Source of the DNA: Pseudoalteromonas luteoviolacea
Lineage (GTDB): Bacteria > Pseudomonadota > Gammaproteobacteria > Enterobacterales > Alteromonadaceae
Reading direction: 5' to 3'
Assembly (NCBI RefSeq): GCF_000814765.1
Contig: NZ_JWIC01000006.1
Coordinates: forward strand, 62,001 to 126,000
Length of the DNA: 64,000 nt
This document shows positions 45,318 through 53,825 of the stretch, piece by piece. Under the pieces are notes generated by a model. It was not told the origin of the DNA, did no database searches, and worked only from the letters and a program-made list of their open reading frames with translations. How positions within the stretch are numbered: the stretch's first letter is position 1; each line of letters begins with the position of its first letter. The position numbers and the translations under genes are program-made.

Positions 45318-46442
45318 TTAAGGTTCTAGTTTAAGGGTCTGTTTATATGTTTTATACCGCCGGTTTACCATTGCTTTGTACCTTTCGTAGTTAGAAAAGG
45401 CATCCGAGAGCTGCTTCAAGTCAATATCAAGTTTTAAGCCTTGTAATTGAATGAATGTAAATAAGTTAATAAATAGGCATTGCGAAAGCCTGAGTTCATC
45501 TCCAGAGTAAGAAAACGGTACCCTGAGAATTGCAATGAAATTTCTCATTTCGTTCATAGAGATTAATGTATTACCTTTTCGCCATCTATCAAATTTTTTC
45601 TTTATGGCGGTGATATCAGGATCATGTAACTCAGGAGAGTTTGAACTAATGGGCGGGTTTGTGATATCTGGATCTTGCATTCTCTTTTTAGCTATATCGC
45701 GATATAGTTCAGCCCATTTGATAGACCGCTCGTTGGCATAGCCATACTCGTCACGTGACCATGCTTTTTTGAAATTAATAAGGAACTGTTCTGTTGAAAG
45801 GCTTAGCTTGTTAATTTTCTCATTGAAGGTTGGTAAAACTTTGTTGAGATATGAATATTCAGTAGTATTAAATTCAAGCTCTAAGAATAATTCAAATAGA
45901 GCTGCCCAGTACATGACTGATTTAACCAAATAAACATACCTTGTGTTGCTGTCTAGCTCAAAGAGCTCCTGTGTCTCGATGTTCAGCCATGTTTTCAAGT
46001 AACTTTCTACTAACTCAATATTTTTAGTAGAACTTAGTTCATCCAAAATTGTATGCTCAAGGTCACAATGAGCCTCCAGAAAACTCCAGTAATATTTTAA
46101 AGCAATGGCTTCTTCCTGATCACTATACTGAAAGCTTTTAACAAAGGATTTTAAAAAGTACCAGCTACCTATATTTTGTGGGGTAGGCTCCAGACTAAAG
46201 TTTAGCTCAAGACAATCAGTATCAATATTGAAGTACGATTCAAAAATTGATAATCGTCTTCTACCATGCCTTATATCTCTAAAAATTTGATGATCGTGTG
46301 AAATGTTTTTATCTCTTTTAAGTTTTCTGGCGAGCTTAACTAATAAGTCTGATTCTGATGAAATGCACTTTAATGAGATTATGATTAACTCAGGAAGGTG
46401 ATTAAATAGTAATCCTTTATTCATACATATAGGAAATATCAT
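45318..46442 (-). CDS. Hypothetical protein, no recognised domain
   Basis: This 374-residue protein appears all-alpha and soluble, with no motif I can name. It is rich in Leu, Lys, Glu, Phe and Tyr (KYYWSFLEAHCDLEHTILDEL, YLVKSVMYWAALFELFLELE), and its codon use looks more AT-rich than its neighbours, which may point to horizontal acquisition. The start is uncertain: ATG at 46442 or, six codons on, at 46424. It is divergent from the small Asn-rich gene at 46522. Function is unknown. Confidence 0.65.
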   Translation of the reverse strand: MIFPICMNKGLLFNHLPELIIISLKCISSESDLLVKLARKLKRDKNISHDHQIFRDIRHGRRRLSIFESYFNIDTDCLELNFSLEPTPQNIGSWYFLKSFVKSFQYSDQEEAIALKYYWSFLEAHCDLEHTILDELSSTKNIELVESYLKTWLNIETQELFELDSNTRYVYLVKSVMYWAALFELFLELEFNTTEYSYLNKVLPTFNEKINKLSLSTEQFLINFKKAWSRDEYGYANERSIKWAELYRDIAKKRMQDPDITNPPISSNSPELHDPDITAIKKKFDRWRKGNTLISMNEMRNFIAILRVPFSYSGDELRLSQCLFINLFTFIQLQGLKLDIDLKQLSDAFSNYERYKAMVNRRYKTYKQTLKLEP

Positions 46443-46521
46443 ATTTCAGTGAAAAGTCCCTTTTTTCTATTTGCTTATATGAAAAACTAACACTCAATTA
46501 AACAATAGAAAAGGAAATATT

Positions 46522-46668
46522 ATGACAAAATCTAAAATTACACCTCAAAATAACTCTGCAAATATGCCAAATGCTAATAAGGGTACACCAGGAACTAATA
46601 GGCAACACGATCAAGTTCATGGGAACCGGAGTAATCAAATTCAAGGGAGGCGTCAAGGGCAGAAATAA
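46522..46668 (+). CDS. Small Asn/Gln-rich basic protein (48 residues)
   Basis: This short gene runs from ATG to TAA and has AAAGGAAA eight bases upstream of its ATG. The 48-residue protein is highly polar, with many Asn, Gln, Gly and Lys/Arg and no hydrophobic core (MTKSKITPQNNSANM, ANKGTPGTNR, QGRRQGQK). From memory, similar short NSANMxNANKGTxGTN-type proteins occur in Shewanella, Vibrio and Pseudoalteromonas, often mislabelled. It is likely intrinsically disordered. A hairpin (46701-46715) and a long inverted repeat follow. Confidence 0.75.
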   Translation: MTKSKITPQNNSANMPNANKGTPGTNRQHDQVHGNRSNQIQGRRQGQK

Positions 46669-46737
46669 CCTATAACAATTGGAAGTCTGAAAATATATGT
46701 AGGTTGGAGTAACCTGACTTTTGATGATTATAGATTT

Positions 46738-46789
46738 TACTAAAAAACAATTAAGGAACAAACATCGCTCTTTTAATTGTTTTTTAGTA
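46738..46789. terminator. Bidirectional terminator (17-bp perfect inverted repeat)
   Basis: TACTAAAAAACAATTAA and TTAATTGTTTTTTAGTA are perfect inverted copies separated by 18 bases. The T6 and A6 runs lie inside the arms, giving T tracts on both strands. It lies between the small protein gene and the convergent FG-GAP gene, so a shared terminator is the simplest reading. Confidence 0.7.
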
Positions 46790-46805
46790 TTTATTCAGAT
46801 GGATA

Positions 46806-48068
46806 TTATTTCACTTCATCATGTCGATTTGACGCAACTGCCTTACTACCTTCTAAATCCAGCATATACACCGCGCCTGATGAATTGCCGTTATCATCAC
46901 GATGTGGTGCGGCAACGATGGCATGTTGATTTGATAGGGCTAGATTCCAGCCAAATCTGTCTTCGGCTTTCCCGTCTTTGGCGACAACTTTAGACGTGTA
47001 TTGCCACTGACCACCGTGTTTTTTATACACATAGACAGCACCTGCATTACTGCCGTTGGCGTCATGGTGCATGGCACTGATTAAGGCGGTGTCTCTAGAG
47101 AGCGTTACGCCACGTGCAAATCGGTCATCTGCATGCGCATCGGGCGCAACCAGCTTTTGTGTTTGCGACCATGTTCCATTCGTTCGCTCAAAAATATACG
47201 CAGAACCTGCATCCTTACCTACACCTTCAATATCGTCCCTTCTGGCGGAGATCAGTGCAGTATTGCCTTGCAGCGCAACTCGTACACCGAAGATATCTGT
47301 ATGTCCGCCATCTTTTGCCATCAATTTGGCTTGTTGTTGCCACTGTTTACCATTAAATTCAAAGGCATAAACAGCACCAGCTTCTGGTGCAATTGCATCA
47401 TGCAAGTCTGCACCGACAAGAATAGTATTACCATCAATTGCCACACTGATCCCAAACAAATCGTCTGCTGCTCCGTCTTTGGCAGTAAGTTTTGTTTGAT
47501 ATTGCCAAGCGCCGTTTTCGCGAGTGAACACATAAGCTGATCCTGAGTCTTTATGCGGTGCATCACTGTGTGGCGCGCCAATGACTAAAAAGCGTTCAGT
47601 CAATGCGATGCTTTGTCCAAATACATCGCCAGCTTTGCCATCAACGGCGGTTAAAATTTGCTGTTGCGACCAAGTCCCACCATGCTTTTCAAAAGTGATC
47701 ACAGCCCCGGAATCTTTGCCGTGACTGTCTCTTCGCGATACACCTAACATGGCCATATTATTTTTGAGTGCCACATTGCCACCAAGTGTGTCCTCACTGA
47801 AGGCAGGCTCTGCCACCAACTTTGCTTGTTGGTACCAGCCGTTGTTTCCAAGTGCATACACGTAGGCGGCCCCTGCATTTTTAATAGTTTTTGTATCCGC
47901 TTTAAAAGCACCGACTAAAGCGGTTGTGCCGTCTACAGCAACACTGAATCCAAAACTGTCATCGGCTTTGCCGTCATGAGGTAAGAGTTTTTGTTGATTG
48001 GCTTCGCCCTGAGAAGCAACAAGTAGCGTTAGACAAGACAACACTTTAAGTAGAGCACCCGATTTCAT
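46806..48068 (-). CDS. Secreted FG-GAP repeat protein (integrin-like propeller)
   Basis: This 420-residue protein has a signal peptide (about 1-23, ending GEA). About seven repeats follow, each with the pattern KLxAxDGxADDxFGxSVAxxGNTxxxGA, then GAVYVFE and WxQQxKL, typical of FG-GAP (PF14312) blades. They form a seven-bladed propeller of the integrin-alpha type. It is probably secreted or on the cell surface; its partners are unknown. AAGGA precedes the ATG by nine bases. Confidence 0.9.
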   Translation of the reverse strand: MKSGALLKVLSCLTLLVASQGEANQQKLLPHDGKADDSFGFSVAVDGTTALVGAFKADTKTIKNAGAAYVYALGNNGWYQQAKLVAEPAFSEDTLGGNVALKNNMAMLGVSRRDSHGKDSGAVITFEKHGGTWSQQQILTAVDGKAGDVFGQSIALTERFLVIGAPHSDAPHKDSGSAYVFTRENGAWQYQTKLTAKDGAADDLFGISVAIDGNTILVGADLHDAIAPEAGAVYAFEFNGKQWQQQAKLMAKDGGHTDIFGVRVALQGNTALISARRDDIEGVGKDAGSAYIFERTNGTWSQTQKLVAPDAHADDRFARGVTLSRDTALISAMHHDANGSNAGAVYVYKKHGGQWQYTSKVVAKDGKAEDRFGWNLALSNQHAIVAAPHRDDNGNSSGAVYMLDLEGSKAVASNRHDEVK

Positions 48069-48435
48069 TATTATTTTCCTTGGGTTAGATAATCCTGTGC
48101 CAATATAGGAAACTTTTAGTTGTTAGACAAGAGGTCAGAGAAATAGACCACATTAAAAGTAGTCGAGACAAAAAGTAGAGCGAAGCGATTGTAATCTCTC
48201 TATTTTTTGGTATGAGTTAAGCGAGTCAACGTCTTCTATAGTTACGCCTTCTATTACGTTCCTCATCCATACACAGCATTTTTGCTTAATTTCATCGATA
48301 ACAAATGGTTACATTCACGCATAAGAGGTAGAGTTCATACCGCTTAAACCTTGACTATACTCAGGTCTAATTTAGGTTTTGGCTCTCAAAGCGACACTTT
48401 TGAGTGTTATCGGTTTAATTAAGCGGATTAATAGC
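48069..48435. other. Intergenic region, 367 bp
   Basis: The spacer lies between divergent genes. A TATACT hexamer at 48356-48361 could be a -10 element for the aminopeptidase, with a poor -35 (GTTCAT). No gene or repeat is seen. Confidence 0.35.
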
Positions 48436-49968
48436 ATGATCAAATTTACACTTGCTGCGCTGACTATGTTGGCTTCAAGCATGGCGCACGCGCTCCCTAA
48501 TATTCAATTCACTAAACTCGACTTAACGCAGAACAAACGTTTAATCATTTTTGTTGATAACGCTAATTCATTAAGCGGGCTTGCGGCGCAAGTAAACACA
48601 AAAACAAATGGTCAATTGCAAGGCGCAATAGAGAGCGCAGGCTTTAAAAGTGGATTTGGTAAAACACAAACGTTTTATGGTCTGGCACCTTTTGCGCAAA
48701 TTACAGTAATTGGCACAGGCTCTAATGCATTAACACAAGCTCAACTGCAAGATTTAGGTGGCTACGCAGCGGCGAGCACCCCAGATAATGGTAAAAATCA
48801 GTATGCTGTGATTACTGACGCGCTTAAGACGCAAGTATCAACCCCTTCAGCTTGGGTAGCAATGGGCGCAGGTCTTCGCGATTATCACTTTGATAAATAT
48901 AAAGCAGAGACAAAGCAATCTTCACCTCGTAACTTTGTGCTTCATAGTAACAACGTTACTGCAGCCACTAAAAAATATAATGACGATTTACAGTACATGG
49001 TACAAGGCGTGCATCTAACTCGTGATATGGCGTCAGAGCCGGGTAAATCTATTTATCCGCAGAGCTTTGTGGACAGAGTAAAAGACGCATTTGATGATAT
49101 TGATAATGTTGATATCAAGGTGATGAAAGTCAGAGAAATGAAAAAGCGTAATATGGGCGCGATTCTAGGTGTTGGCTTAGGTTCTATCCATGAACCACGC
49201 ATGTTGGTGATCAACTACCGTGGCGGTAACAAAAAAGATGCGCCTATCGCATTGGTGGGTAAAGGGATCACATTTGATACAGGTGGCATCAGTTTGAAGA
49301 AAAACAGCGGCATGTGGCAGATGAAATCTGATTTATCTGGCGCTGCTGCAGTGGCTGGTACACTGCTAGCAGTGGCGAGCCGAGGTGAAAACGTTAATCT
49401 AGTCGGTGTGATGCCACTTGCTGAAAATATGCCAGCGGAAGATGCTATTCGTCCGGGTGACGTACTGACAACAATGCAAGGCACGACGATTGAGATCATC
49501 TCAACAGATGCGGAAGGCCGTTTGTTACTCGCCGATGCCGTGCGTTATGCACAAGATGAATTTAAACCTAGCATGCTGGTCAATATTGCGACGTTGACAG
49601 GATCGGCTGCGAGAGCGTTAAGCGATGAGTATGCGGCCATGGTTACACGTGACTGGTCTCTTGCTCAAAACATGATGCAAGTGGGTGAAACCAGTGGTGA
49701 AGCGGTTTGGCCTCTGCCTTTACACCCGAATTTCTTTAAGCAAATTAAGTCAGACATTGCAGATATTAAAAATTCTGGTGCTGGTAACCCAGGTGCAAGT
49801 ATCGGTGCAGCGGTAGTCGCGACGTTTGTAGATAAAGATATTCCATGGGTACACCTAGATATTGCAGGGGTTGATTGGTTAAATCAGCCGATTGCTGTGG
49901 CACCGAAAGGTTCTCAAGGTTGGGGTGTACGCTTTCTAGATCAATTGGTTAGACAAAACAGTAACTAA
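48436..49968 (+). CDS. Secreted leucyl aminopeptidase (M17 family)
   Basis: This protein of about 510 residues has a signal peptide (MIKFTLAALTMLASSMAHA). The M17 catalytic domain shows VGKGITFDTGG with Lys276 and Asp281, and STDAEGR with Asp358, Glu360 and Arg362 (NTDAEGR in most family members). It removes N-terminal amino acids, needing two metal ions. M17 enzymes are usually cytosolic, so a signal peptide makes this an exported form. The frame is open from a TTG at 48379, but the ATG at 48436 gives the signal peptide. A terminator follows. Confidence 0.92.
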   Translation: MIKFTLAALTMLASSMAHALPNIQFTKLDLTQNKRLIIFVDNANSLSGLAAQVNTKTNGQLQGAIESAGFKSGFGKTQTFYGLAPFAQITVIGTGSNALTQAQLQDLGGYAAASTPDNGKNQYAVITDALKTQVSTPSAWVAMGAGLRDYHFDKYKAETKQSSPRNFVLHSNNVTAATKKYNDDLQYMVQGVHLTRDMASEPGKSIYPQSFVDRVKDAFDDIDNVDIKVMKVREMKKRNMGAILGVGLGSIHEPRMLVINYRGGNKKDAPIALVGKGITFDTGGISLKKNSGMWQMKSDLSGAAAVAGTLLAVASRGENVNLVGVMPLAENMPAEDAIRPGDVLTTMQGTTIEIISTDAEGRLLLADAVRYAQDEFKPSMLVNIATLTGSAARALSDEYAAMVTRDWSLAQNMMQVGETSGEAVWPLPLHPNFFKQIKSDIADIKNSGAGNPGASIGAAVVATFVDKDIPWVHLDIAGVDWLNQPIAVAPKGSQGWGVRFLDQLVRQNSN

Positions 49969-49988
49969 TCAATATCGAGTACTTTTTG

Positions 49989-50022
49989 GAGTGCAGCCGT
50001 TTTATCGTGGTGCACTCTTTTC
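49989..50022 (+). terminator. Terminator of the aminopeptidase gene
   Basis: GAGTGCA and TGCACTC form a 7-bp stem with a 15-base loop, followed by TTTTCT. It lies 20 bases after the stop codon. Confidence 0.72.
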
Positions 50023-50053
50023 TAATCTCTATCTGAACTCTTTTCTAATCTCT
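50014..50053 (+). repeat. 17-bp direct repeat, two copies
   Basis: ACTCTTTTCTAATCTCT occurs at 50014-50030 and again at 50037-50053 with a 6-base spacer, a period of 23. The first copy overlaps the terminator tail. Confidence 0.85.
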
Positions 50054-50130
50054 CCCCCTAGTAAGAGGCGTTTCACTCGTTTAAATGTACAGTGATTGCG
50101 CTACGCTGCTTGCCTTTATTGACTTTGAAA

Positions 50131-50152
50131 ACAGTTTGTTTACAGTTTGCTT
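50131..50152 (+). promoter_or_regulatory. Tandem 11-bp repeat, candidate operator for the sigma/kinase operon
   Basis: ACAGTTTGTTT and ACAGTTTGCTT (10 of 11 identical) lie back to back, one helical turn apart, and overlap the putative -35. They may be binding sites for a protein on one face of the DNA. Confidence 0.4.
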
Positions 50153-50175
50153 ACCTTGCATTGAATTACAATAAT
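50147..50175 (+). promoter_or_regulatory. Candidate promoter of the sigma/kinase operon
   Basis: TTGCTT (50147) and AATAAT (50170-50175) are 17 bases apart, 30 bases before the ATG of the sigma factor gene. The -10 matches five of six consensus bases and the -35 is weak. Confidence 0.35.
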
Positions 50176-50205
50176 TTACCGCGCGTTATGGATTGGCTAA
50201 CTTAA

Positions 50206-50781
50206 ATGAAAAATGATATCACTTTATTGATTAGTAAATGGAAACAAGGCTGTGAGGCATCAGAAAAAGCGCTTAAGTCAGCGGTTTTTTTACATTTAAA
50301 ATCCAGCTTGAAAAAGCATAAGCAACAATTAGTTCGTAATCATGATGAGTTTGACGTGGTGCCTAATACAACCTCTTTTATCAATGAATACTTTATCCAC
50401 TTTGCACCTCCTGTTAAAGATTATGAGAGTAGGAAACAATACTTAAAAGATGTATCGACGTTTATTCGTAATGCCTTAATTAGCGAAATCAGAAAGAACA
50501 AAGCGTACAAGCGTGGAAATTTATATGAACACACCTCCATAGAACAATTAAGCCAAGTCACTGAGTATGCAAATGATGAGCAGTACAGCACATTTGACGA
50601 GGCTATTGGGCTTTTAAAAACAAGATCAGAGTCATGTTATGAAGTGGCATTATTTTATTACTTTTTAGGTATGACTGCAGATGAAATTGGGCGCGAGTTG
50701 AGTTTGTCTAGAGGGAAAGTATACCGCCAAATAGAAGTTGCAAATGCGTTTTTACGCAGTCAATTTATGGATGCCATGTAA
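50206..50781 (+). CDS. ECF-like RNA polymerase sigma factor
   Basis: This 191-residue protein fits the ECF-like sigma-70 family (PF07638 type): a helical N-terminal part with VSTFIRNALISEIRKNKAYKR in the region-2 equivalent and a C-terminal helix-turn-helix (about 150-178: LGMTADEIGRELSLSRGKVYRQIEVA). Such factors are often encoded beside Ser/Thr kinases. Its stop codon overlaps the ATG of the kinase by one base (TAATG), so the two are translationally coupled. No anti-sigma factor is visible; the kinase may play the regulatory role. Confidence 0.82.
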   Translation: MKNDITLLISKWKQGCEASEKALKSAVFLHLKSSLKKHKQQLVRNHDEFDVVPNTTSFINEYFIHFAPPVKDYESRKQYLKDVSTFIRNALISEIRKNKAYKRGNLYEHTSIEQLSQVTEYANDEQYSTFDEAIGLLKTRSESCYEVALFYYFLGMTADEIGRELSLSRGKVYRQIEVANAFLRSQFMDAM

Positions 50782-52949
50782 TGCTTACTCCTACCGTAAA
50801 TGTTATCAGTGCATTTGATATTTTTGAGCAATTGTTAGAGTTACCGGCTGATGAAATGATGCATAATTTGCATGCATTTGAAGGGATAGACAGAGCAATC
50901 GTTGAAGAGGTAAAAAATCTAATTCAAGCCCACTTCCTCAACAAACAAGATATGTTCTTATCGTCTTTGATATCACAGTCTGCAAAGTCTGCGCTAGGTT
51001 ATGACGAGTTATTACATCTCAGAGGAGTAATAATTGAGGGCTTTGAATTAACCGCTTTACTAGGAGAGGGCGGGCAAGGTGTAGTGTATAAAGCGATTCG
51101 GTGCGACGGCAAATTCGATCAAACCGTTGCTATAAAACTGCTCTATCCGGCATTAAATATGACAAAAGAAGCCATTGCCATATCGTCAGAGGCACAAAGT
51201 TTAGCCAAGCTCAATCATGGCAGTATTGCAAGAGTATTTACCATTGGTCAGCACCATAATTACTGTTACATGATTATGGACTTTATAAACGGCGAGTCAT
51301 TAGACACTTTTTTTGCTGATAACGCGATTTCTTTAGATGACGCACTGGCGCTGTTTTTTAAGATATTGAACGCATTAGCGCATGCACATAAGCAAGGTGT
51401 CGTGCATGCAGATATTAAGCCGAGTAATATATTGGTTGATGCGGATAAACGCCCCGTACTGGTAGATTTTGGTATATCCAAGCATCTTGTCGATATGCCG
51501 GCTCTTGCAACGCCAGAGGTATTGGGGTTCACTCCAAGCTTTTCTAGCCCGGAGCAAATAAGCGGAGAGGCGCTGGGCGTGTCGAGTGATGTTTACTCTG
51601 TTGCGAAGATGTTTAACGCTTTGATGTTAGCAAGGTTTTCAGACGCAGAGTTAAGAGTTCGGCTGTTAAGCTTGGTATTGGAACAAGCATATTTAGAGGA
51701 TGTGAAGGTAAGAACGCCGGATATTGATTCTTTGCAAAAAATGTTGAGAGCAGTGATGCACTTTCAAATACCAAAAGAAATTAATATATCTTTTTGGGAT
51801 AAACTTAAGTGCACAGCTTTAAGGTACAAATATCGGCTTGTTAGCTTTTTGCTTGCTCTTCCAGTTTTATTTACAGTCTTAAATATTTTGTCCACTAAAA
51901 ATGCTGAGCTGGTGCAACAAAAAAATGAGAATGACAAAGCAATAGACTACTTAGAGCGGTTATTTGACGCGCATGAAAATAATGGAGAGTTTTTTGATAT
52001 ATTGAATAATCCAAAAGCATCTAGCAATTTAGGCACTTTGCCTGAAGGTGAAGGTCATGTTCATCCAAAGCTATTTTCCGTGCATGTGTTTACCAATCAT
52101 GGGGGGAAGATAGGCGAACCAATTGCGCTGAAAGTGGTCGGTGAGGGCAACCATGTATCAGACCTATCTTTTACGGTGACAGGACCTGGTTATGTTAGTG
52201 ACGAAGGGGATTATCGTCATACATTCACTCAAGTAGGTATTCATACGGTCACAATAGAAGCACAAAAACATGGTCTGGGGTATGACAAATTGGTACTCAG
52301 GTTTGTGATCAGAGACGGGCATAGCTTACCAATTCAGTTTAAAGATGTGCCGCCAGCGCATCCTCACTATAGCAACATCCACTATCTCGCAATGCGCGGT
52401 GTGGTTATTGGCCGCCCTGATCAAGGTGGCGATGGACGGGTATTTCAGCCTCAGCAGATAGCTAAGCAAGCTGAGGCGCTATCGATATTATTTTTATCTG
52501 CCCATGAAAAAGGGGTTATTACGCTAGCCAAGACAAGTCGTTATTTCCGTAACTTGAGAGTCGTCAATGGCAAGGGAGGGGTTGAAGATTTTACTTGGGC
52601 GAATGCGTATTTAGAATATGGAAATAAAGCGGGGTTTATGCCATATCCAGAGCGGTTTGCCCCTAAAAAGCCCGTATCAAAAGAATGGTTTGCTATGATT
52701 GTGAGTGAGCTTTTGGCGCTCTATGATCCTGATGGGGTAGACAGCTTTTCACACCTTAATTTTAGTGATAGTGCAGAGTTTAACAGCATCCAAAGTGTAA
52801 GGTACGGGCAATTATGTGCTTTTTATCAGTTGTGTGATTTGAGTGGAAGTCAGTTTCAACCTAAAAGAGCGATGACAAGAGGTGAAGTTGCCAATGTAGG
52901 CGCTAAAATTTTACAAATGACAGTACGTTCCAACACGCCTATCAATTAA
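50781..52949 (+). CDS. Transmembrane Ser/Thr kinase with extracytoplasmic Ig-like and SLH domains
   Basis: This 722-residue protein has a Hanks-type kinase domain (about 85-330): Gly loop GEGGQG (95-100), Lys119, Glu137, catalytic loop HAD (209-211) with Asn216, DFG (229-231) and SPE (256-258). HAD replaces the usual HRD, so it is a non-RD kinase. A membrane helix follows (353-371). The outside part holds an Ig/PKD-like segment (about 430-512) and S-layer-homology-like repeats beginning FKDVPPAHPHY (520), with others near 594 and 661 (FSDSAEFNSIQSVRYGQLC). SLH repeats bind cell-wall polymers. The full architecture, a kinase tied to SLH repeats and coupled to a sigma factor, is unusual. Confidence 0.85.
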   Translation: MLTPTVNVISAFDIFEQLLELPADEMMHNLHAFEGIDRAIVEEVKNLIQAHFLNKQDMFLSSLISQSAKSALGYDELLHLRGVIIEGFELTALLGEGGQGVVYKAIRCDGKFDQTVAIKLLYPALNMTKEAIAISSEAQSLAKLNHGSIARVFTIGQHHNYCYMIMDFINGESLDTFFADNAISLDDALALFFKILNALAHAHKQGVVHADIKPSNILVDADKRPVLVDFGISKHLVDMPALATPEVLGFTPSFSSPEQISGEALGVSSDVYSVAKMFNALMLARFSDAELRVRLLSLVLEQAYLEDVKVRTPDIDSLQKMLRAVMHFQIPKEINISFWDKLKCTALRYKYRLVSFLLALPVLFTVLNILSTKNAELVQQKNENDKAIDYLERLFDAHENNGEFFDILNNPKASSNLGTLPEGEGHVHPKLFSVHVFTNHGGKIGEPIALKVVGEGNHVSDLSFTVTGPGYVSDEGDYRHTFTQVGIHTVTIEAQKHGLGYDKLVLRFVIRDGHSLPIQFKDVPPAHPHYSNIHYLAMRGVVIGRPDQGGDGRVFQPQQIAKQAEALSILFLSAHEKGVITLAKTSRYFRNLRVVNGKGGVEDFTWANAYLEYGNKAGFMPYPERFAPKKPVSKEWFAMIVSELLALYDPDGVDSFSHLNFSDSAEFNSIQSVRYGQLCAFYQLCDLSGSQFQPKRAMTRGEVANVGAKILQMTVRSNTPIN

Positions 52950-53186
52950 CTTAAACCCCTGCTTATCAAGAACTTTTATGATTTCTTTGCGTTCAATTCT
53001 GTTGGCTCATTAAGTGCGAGCTACTTATCTGCACATTTCTTAAAAAAATTGAGAAAAAAAACGCGAAATTGCGTGCCTACTCTTCAAAAGAAAATTTACT
53101 TAGATTTACTCCTGCCACTGGATAGTGGAAAACATTCATAAATTAAAACGTCAATGGCCACAGCCATGTATATAAGGATTGATAAA

Positions 53187-53825
53187 ATGAAAGTGTTGAA
53201 CAGTCTGGTTATGATCGTCACTCTAGGAGCATCACTTGTTGCGGCAGCGCAGGATTATTCTTTTGCGGTATTAAAATCGGGTGTAAAGCAAGATTTGGAA
53301 CAGTTAATTGATAACCCAAATAACTTTGTACGAGAAAGTGATCATGTTTTTGGGGGAAGTATGTTGTATCTCAAACATACATCAAGCACAGCGAATATTT
53401 TCAAGCAGTATGGTGTCGCAAATAACCATCAGCATGACAGCCGCTATATCAGTTCAGTCGCCGATTTAATCTCGGTTGGAGAGAGCTTTGATAGTTATTT
53501 TCAGTGTGTGCAATTTGTGCGTGCGTTGTCAAATGCAGGCCACACAAGTAAGTGGAAGTGGAGTGGTGCCAAATTGAATTCGAGCATGTACCTGAAGTGG
53601 CGAATTATCGCAAAATTTAAGTCAGATGGTACTTATTGGCAGCCTGGAGACAGTGGTGCACCAGGTCATGTCGCAATTGCACTGGGCTCAAACGCTAACG
53701 GTGTGTATGTTATCGACCAAAACTGGGAAGGAAATGGTTATTCAACATACGGAAAAGTGGCTGTACATTTAATTCCTTGGAGTGAAGCGAGCAAGTATTC
53801 CTTACTTACTATCCCTAAAGGTTAA
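53187..53825 (+). CDS. Secreted CHAP/BPSL0067-like cysteine hydrolase
   Basis: This protein of about 212 residues has a signal peptide (about 1-21). The mature part has the papain-like CHAP/NlpC pattern of the BPSL0067 family: Cys107 in FQCVQFVRAL, His161 in PGHVAIALG and Asp177/Asn179 in VIDQNW. Such enzymes cleave peptidoglycan peptides or amide bonds. The frame is open from 53154; the ATG at 53187 has AAGGA eight bases before it and the signal peptide. It follows the SLH kinase operon by 237 bp and might act on the same cell-wall layer. Confidence 0.78.
   Translation: MKVLNSLVMIVTLGASLVAAAQDYSFAVLKSGVKQDLEQLIDNPNNFVRESDHVFGGSMLYLKHTSSTANIFKQYGVANNHQHDSRYISSVADLISVGESFDSYFQCVQFVRALSNAGHTSKWKWSGAKLNSSMYLKWRIIAKFKSDGTYWQPGDSGAPGHVAIALGSNANGVYVIDQNWEGNGYSTYGKVAVHLIPWSEASKYSLLTIPKG

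Noticed and set aside
47056..47540. Several plus-strand frames up to 135 residues
   Set aside because: These arise from the repeats of the FG-GAP gene on the other strand and have no signals of their own.
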